From positions 558,001-622,000 of the forward strand of contig NZ_CP135164.1 of assembly GCF_001940225.2 (NCBI RefSeq): a stretch of 64,000 nt of DNA. Direction: 5' to 3'. Source of the DNA: Roseburia sp. 499 (lineage in GTDB: Bacteria; Bacillota; Clostridia; Lachnospirales; Lachnospiraceae). Under the pieces are notes generated by a model, which worked only from the letters and a program-made list of their open reading frames with translations, had not been told where the DNA came from and ran no database searches. The translations under genes were made by a program, and so were the position numbers. This document shows, piece after piece, positions 60,844-64,000 of the stretch. Every line of letters starts with the position of its first letter. Position 1 is the stretch's first letter.

Positions 60844-61626
60844 ATGAAAAATGTAATTGAAGTACAGGATTTAAAACGTGAATATGTGACAAAGAAAGGT
60901 TGGATTCATCCTAAGACAACCAGAGTCACAGCTGTGGATGGAATTTCATTTCAAGTAAAACAAGGAGAGATATTTGGTCTGTTAGGTGAAAATGGAGCCG
61001 GAAAAACAACAACAATTAAGATGCTGATTACATTATTGGCACCTACGGGAGGAGTGTGCAAGGTATTGGGATATGATACCTTTGGACAGGAGAAAAATGT
61101 GCGTTCCAGAATAAACTTCATTTTTGGTGGAGAAATGGGAGTATATCGAAGATTATCAGCAAGGGATAATTTATTGTATTTTGCAGGGCTTTATAAATTA
61201 GAGAAAAAGGAGGCAGAAAGACGGGTAGAAAAGTTGCTGGAATTGGTAGATTTGAAAGAAGATAGTGAGCGTCTGGTGGAAACCTATTCCAAGGGAATGA
61301 TTCAGAGACTACAGATTGCAAGAGGACTCATTAATGATCCTGAAATTATCTTTATGGATGAACCAACAATAGGATTAGACCCGGTAGGCGCGAAAATGCT
61401 TCGTGATATTATAAGGAAACTGAAAGCATCCGGAAAGACGATTCTGCTTACTACGCACTATATGTATGAAGCAGATGAACTTTGTGACAGAATTGCCATA
61501 TTAAATCATGGAAAAATTTTGGCATTGGATACACCGGAGGGCTTGAAAAAGAGCTACGGAGAAAAGGGAGAAGAAACTACATTAGAGGATGTATTTTTGA
61601 AGTTGGCGGGAAAAGGAGAGAAATAA
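60844..61626 (+). CDS. ABC-2 type exporter ATP-binding protein
   Basis: A 260-residue ABC ATPase of the drug/daunorubicin-exporter type: Walker A LLGENGAGKTTTIKML (~residue 46), Q-loop region NFIFGGEMGVYRRLSARDNL, signature YSKGMIQRLQIARGL (~145), Walker B IIFMDEPTIGLDP (~165), then LLTTHYMYEADELCDRI. It works with the two downstream permeases. AGGAGG precedes the ATG. Substrate unknown. Confidence 0.93.
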   Translation: MKNVIEVQDLKREYVTKKGWIHPKTTRVTAVDGISFQVKQGEIFGLLGENGAGKTTTIKMLITLLAPTGGVCKVLGYDTFGQEKNVRSRINFIFGGEMGVYRRLSARDNLLYFAGLYKLEKKEAERRVEKLLELVDLKEDSERLVETYSKGMIQRLQIARGLINDPEIIFMDEPTIGLDPVGAKMLRDIIRKLKASGKTILLTTHYMYEADELCDRIAILNHGKILALDTPEGLKKSYGEKGEETTLEDVFLKLAGKGEK

Positions 61627-61631
61627 AATTG

Positions 61632-62423
61632 ATGAAAAGTATGAAACAAACAATGAATGTAATCTGGATGACTATGAAACTTCAGATGAAGCAGTCTTTT
61701 GCACGCCCTATGTTCCGATTCTGTTTATTGATAAATCCGGTAGTAAACACAATTTTTCTTTACGAAATGTTTCTAAATAGCGGTGAAGATAATTTTATGG
61801 CATATGTAGTTTTAGGAGCCGGACTTATGGGGCTTTGGTGCTGTATTTGTTTTTCTTCAGCAGGAGACATTAATCGAGAGCGTTTTTCAGGAACGTTGCC
61901 ACTGATTTATGTAGCACCGGAAGGATTTGGAACAATTATATTTGGAAAAATATGTGGAAATACATTGATATCATTATTAAGTTTTGGAATTTCCTATGGA
62001 ACGGCATTTTTGTTGACGGGAAAATCTATCACAATACAGTATCCGGTAAAGTTTCTGTTTGCTTTTCTCACGGCTGTAACCTGTTTTGTGATTGTGTCAT
62101 TATGTGTAGCCTATTTTCTTATGCTATCACGAAAGACAGAATTATATATGAATTTATTGGAAATACCGTTTGAATTGCTTTGTGGATTTGTTTTCCCGAT
62201 TGAGATACTGCCGAAATGGATTCAGTACATATCAAATCTGCTGGCACCTACATGGGCAGTGCGTATTTTAAAAGAAAGTATAGCAAAGAATAACATGGAA
62301 AAAGAAACCGTATATTATTTGATTCTTGGAGTGGAAGTTTTGATTTTAGTTGCGATTGCGGTAATCCTTTATCGATGGATGGACAGAAGCATAAGAAAAA
62401 AAGCAACATTGGAGGTAAGTTAA
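61632..62423 (+). CDS. ABC-2 type exporter permease
   Basis: A 263-residue membrane protein with six predicted segments (e.g. FCLLINPVVNTIFLYEMFL near 28, MAYVVLGAGLMGLWCCICF near 57, FAFLTAVTCFVIVSLCVAYF near 142, YLILGVEVLILVAIAVILY near 232), typical of ABC-2 permeases. It contains the loop PIEILPKWIQYISNLLAPTW, a hallmark of the family. ATG at 61632 is taken rather than the TTG directly before it. It is contiguous with the ATPase and with a second permease. Confidence 0.88.
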   Translation: MKSMKQTMNVIWMTMKLQMKQSFARPMFRFCLLINPVVNTIFLYEMFLNSGEDNFMAYVVLGAGLMGLWCCICFSSAGDINRERFSGTLPLIYVAPEGFGTIIFGKICGNTLISLLSFGISYGTAFLLTGKSITIQYPVKFLFAFLTAVTCFVIVSLCVAYFLMLSRKTELYMNLLEIPFELLCGFVFPIEILPKWIQYISNLLAPTWAVRILKESIAKNNMEKETVYYLILGVEVLILVAIAVILYRWMDRSIRKKATLEVS

Positions 62424-63206
62424 ATGAAACGTTTTTTAAAACAATCATGGCTGGATTTTAAGGGGCAAAGAGCAGCATTTTCGCTGGAAGAATTTGCATT
62501 GATGGAGACAATGTATCCTTTTGTGACTATGGTTTTCTATTGTCTTGTGGCAGGATATGCATTCCGAACAACGAATCTTAGCAGATGGGTAGTAGGAAAT
62601 GCTTTTTTACTATGCACCAATACCTGTGTGTTTTCGTTAGGAAGTTGCTTTATGGGAGAACGATATTATGGAAGAATTCGTTCCATTATAACAGCACCGA
62701 TTTCTAAGTTAGAAGTCATTCTGGAAAAGGGATTTTTTCCATGTATGATATGTATTATAACTACATTTGTTGGATTTGGAGCGGGAAGTATCGTATTTCA
62801 TGTAAACTGGTCGGGAGTTAACATAGGTCTGTTTTTGGTGATTCTATTAATTGGTATGGCGTCAGCAGCGGGCTTTGGATTATTTTTAGCAACTCTTGGA
62901 CTCATTTCGAATCAGATGCATTTGATTTTAAATCTGGTGGCCAATTTATTGGTTATATTCTGTGGGGCGAATTTTCCAATCAGTCAGTTGCCGGCAGCAG
63001 GACAGTTGATATCAAAATTGTTGCCCCTTACAAGAAGTATTGAAGCATCACAATTGTTATTAGAAGGGAAAATAGCATTTGAGCAAGTGCTTTCCTTATT
63101 GCTTGGCGAATTAGGAGTAGGAGCGGTATATGTGATATTAGCATTTTGCGTAGTAAAAAGTGCAGAAAGAGTTGCAATACGGAAGGGGACGTTGGAGTTA
63201 TTTTGA
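62424..63206 (+). CDS. ABC-2 type exporter permease
   Basis: A 260-residue membrane protein, second subunit of the exporter pore, with about six membrane segments (FVTMVFYCLVAGYAFR near 33, CIITTFVGFGAGSIVF near 110, LFLVILLIGMASAAGFGLFL near 133, LILNLVANLLVIFCGANFPI near 170). The NFPISQLPAAGQLISKLLPL segment matches the family loop. Its ATG follows the first permease stop at once. Two different permeases suggest a heterodimer. Confidence 0.88.
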   Translation: MKRFLKQSWLDFKGQRAAFSLEEFALMETMYPFVTMVFYCLVAGYAFRTTNLSRWVVGNAFLLCTNTCVFSLGSCFMGERYYGRIRSIITAPISKLEVILEKGFFPCMICIITTFVGFGAGSIVFHVNWSGVNIGLFLVILLIGMASAAGFGLFLATLGLISNQMHLILNLVANLLVIFCGANFPISQLPAAGQLISKLLPLTRSIEASQLLLEGKIAFEQVLSLLLGELGVGAVYVILAFCVVKSAERVAIRKGTLELF

Positions 63207-63225
63207 GAATTTGAGATGAAAGTAT

Positions 63226-63268
63226 AAAAGCGAAGGATTACATCTTGGTCTGTAATTCTTCGCTTTTT
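63226..63268. terminator. Bidirectional terminator
   Basis: A 17-bp stem (63226-63242 with 63251-63267, one G-U pair) with an 8-base loop and flanking A- and T-runs, between the exporter operon and the convergent small membrane protein gene. Confidence 0.9.
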
Positions 63269-63294
63269 ATCTACGCTAGTAGGGATAGAATCAA

Positions 63295-63552
63295 TTACTC
63301 AGCATCGCCTGTTTCTGATAAACTACCGAGATAATCATTGACTGCACTTAAGTCTATTTCAGTGCTGGTAGGATTTTCTGCTTTCTGTGATTGATAAAAA
63401 TTATATCCGGAATAGCCAATCCATCCTACGATAACAACACATAGAATAGTTCCAACAACAGAACCAATAGCCTTTTTGATTTTTTCGCGCTTCATGATTT
63501 TCTTACGGTTTGCTTTTTCTTCTTTATAGCGGTCTACTTTTTCCTGACTCAT
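63295..63552 (-). CDS. Small single-pass membrane protein
   Basis: Not recognised. 85 residues: a highly basic N-terminus (KEEKANRKKIMKREKIKKAI), one membrane segment at about 29-50 (VVGTILCVVIVGWIGYSGYN) and a short acidic extracytoplasmic tail. Similar basic-TM-acidic proteins are common in clostridia with unknown roles. The ATG has GGAG 7 bases upstream, and TATAAT lies about 40 bp before it on the same strand. Confidence 0.6.
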   Translation of the reverse strand: MSQEKVDRYKEEKANRKKIMKREKIKKAIGSVVGTILCVVIVGWIGYSGYNFYQSQKAENPTSTEIDLSAVNDYLGSLSETGDAE

Positions 63553-63734
63553 AGTAATTCTCCTTGTCCTTATGTAATGATTATAGTATACACTATTTCT
63601 GTGAAAAAATCTTGAAAATTTTTAAAATTAGAGAAAAACCAGAAAAAAGTTCAAGAAAAGGAGAAAAAACGAGGTTTCATGTGGTCTGTTTTTATGATAG
63701 AATAGCAAGTAAGTATATTAGAAGGAGCAAAATA

Positions 63735-64000
63735 ATGAGTTTAGCAGATAAGATTTTCATTGATATGTGTCAAGATATAATAGAAAATGGAACCAGTACA
63801 GAGGGAGAAAAGGTGCGGCCTCACTGGGAAGATGGAACAAGTGCGTATACGATTAAGAAGTTTGGTGTGGTAAATCGCTATGACTTATCCAAAGAATTTC
63901 CGGCAATTACTTTGAGAAAAACAGCAATTAAGAGCTGTACGGATGAGATGCTTTGGATTTGGCAACAGAAGTCTAATAATATCAATGACCTTCATAGCCA
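63735..64000 (+). CDS. thyA: Thymidylate synthase (N-terminal part)
   Basis: Methylates dUMP to dTMP using methylene-tetrahydrofolate. Only the first ~88 residues are in the window: SLADKIFIDMCQDIIENGT, then KFGVVNRYDLSKEFPAITLR and TDEMLWIWQQKSNNINDLHS, which match the ThyA N-terminal region. AAGGAG precedes the ATG. The catalytic cysteine lies beyond the end. Confidence 0.92.
   Translation, partial: MSLADKIFIDMCQDIIENGTSTEGEKVRPHWEDGTSAYTIKKFGVVNRYDLSKEFPAITLRKTAIKSCTDEMLWIWQQKSNNINDLHS

Overview
This window looks like chromosomal DNA of a low-GC Gram-positive anaerobe of the class Clostridia, most likely a member of Lachnospiraceae. That placement is inferred from gene content: dapL (LL-diaminopimelate aminotransferase), a glutamine synthetase followed by an ANTAR regulator, queT-type queuosine-precursor uptake, HemZ, DUF5685/DUF1848/DUF1002 proteins, an ISLre2-type insertion sequence, and A/T-rich codon use with GGAGG-type ribosome binding sites. 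No rRNA, tRNA, CRISPR array or prophage is visible. No gene-free stretch exceeds about 250 bp.

Layout. 1-6.4 kb: guaB (incomplete, minus), then a eukaryotic-type HisA isomerase, glnA, an ANTAR regulator, dapF and dapL. 6.4-20.8 kb: nicotinate phosphoribosyltransferase, a trigger-factor-like lipoprotein, asnS, a very large TPR/GGDEF protein, a DHH phosphoesterase, truA, recJ, a soluble chemoreceptor-like protein, a lipase-like hydrolase and a DUF1002 secreted protein. 20.9-22.8 kb: the queT-queF-queC operon behind a structured leader. 22.8-26.1 kb: two membrane proteins separated by an ISLre2-family element. 26.1-31.9 kb: a methyltransferase, hslO, nadE, a DUF5685/J-domain pair and a flavodoxin. 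32.0-34.3 kb: a PadR-DUF1700-DUF4097-PspC envelope module. 34.4-38.4 kb: an accessory-looking patch of regulators, acetyltransferases, methyltransferases and a PEBP-family gene that seems to have lost its 5' end. 38.5-46.2 kb: rel, an MBL hydrolase, a striking 165-bp self-complementary element, then hemZ-hisS-aspS. 46.3-48.7 kb: a predicted DNA-repair operon. 48.7-52.4 kb: DUF2935, an XRE membrane regulator and a membrane/spermidine-synthase-fold protein. 52.4-55.9 kb: a zinc-type ABC uptake operon. 56.0-63.2 kb: a radical SAM/TetR pair, a rhodanese-TtcA fusion, MgtC, an ArsR-type regulator and an ABC-2 exporter. 63.3-64.0 kb: a small membrane protein and the 5' end of thyA.

The best candidate for an undescribed system is the operon at 46.3-48.7 kb. 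A spore-photoproduct-lyase-like radical SAM protein and a DUF1848 protein both end in a five-residue motif matching the bacterial sliding-clamp (DnaN) binding consensus (QLTLF and QLSLF), and they are followed by an O6-alkylguanine-DNA alkyltransferase. The DUF1848 protein also carries a radical-SAM-like C-X3-C-X2-C motif near its C-terminus. Together this suggests replication- or repair-coupled radical chemistry on DNA. The second is the element at 41435-41599, which folds on paper into a closed multi-arm structure and could be a non-coding RNA or a miniature mobile element. Other notable points are the structured queT leader, twin CTAG-type operators before the radical SAM/TetR pair, and a hairpin covering the ribosome binding site of the DUF5685 gene. 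All functional calls are made by eye from motifs; no database search was run.
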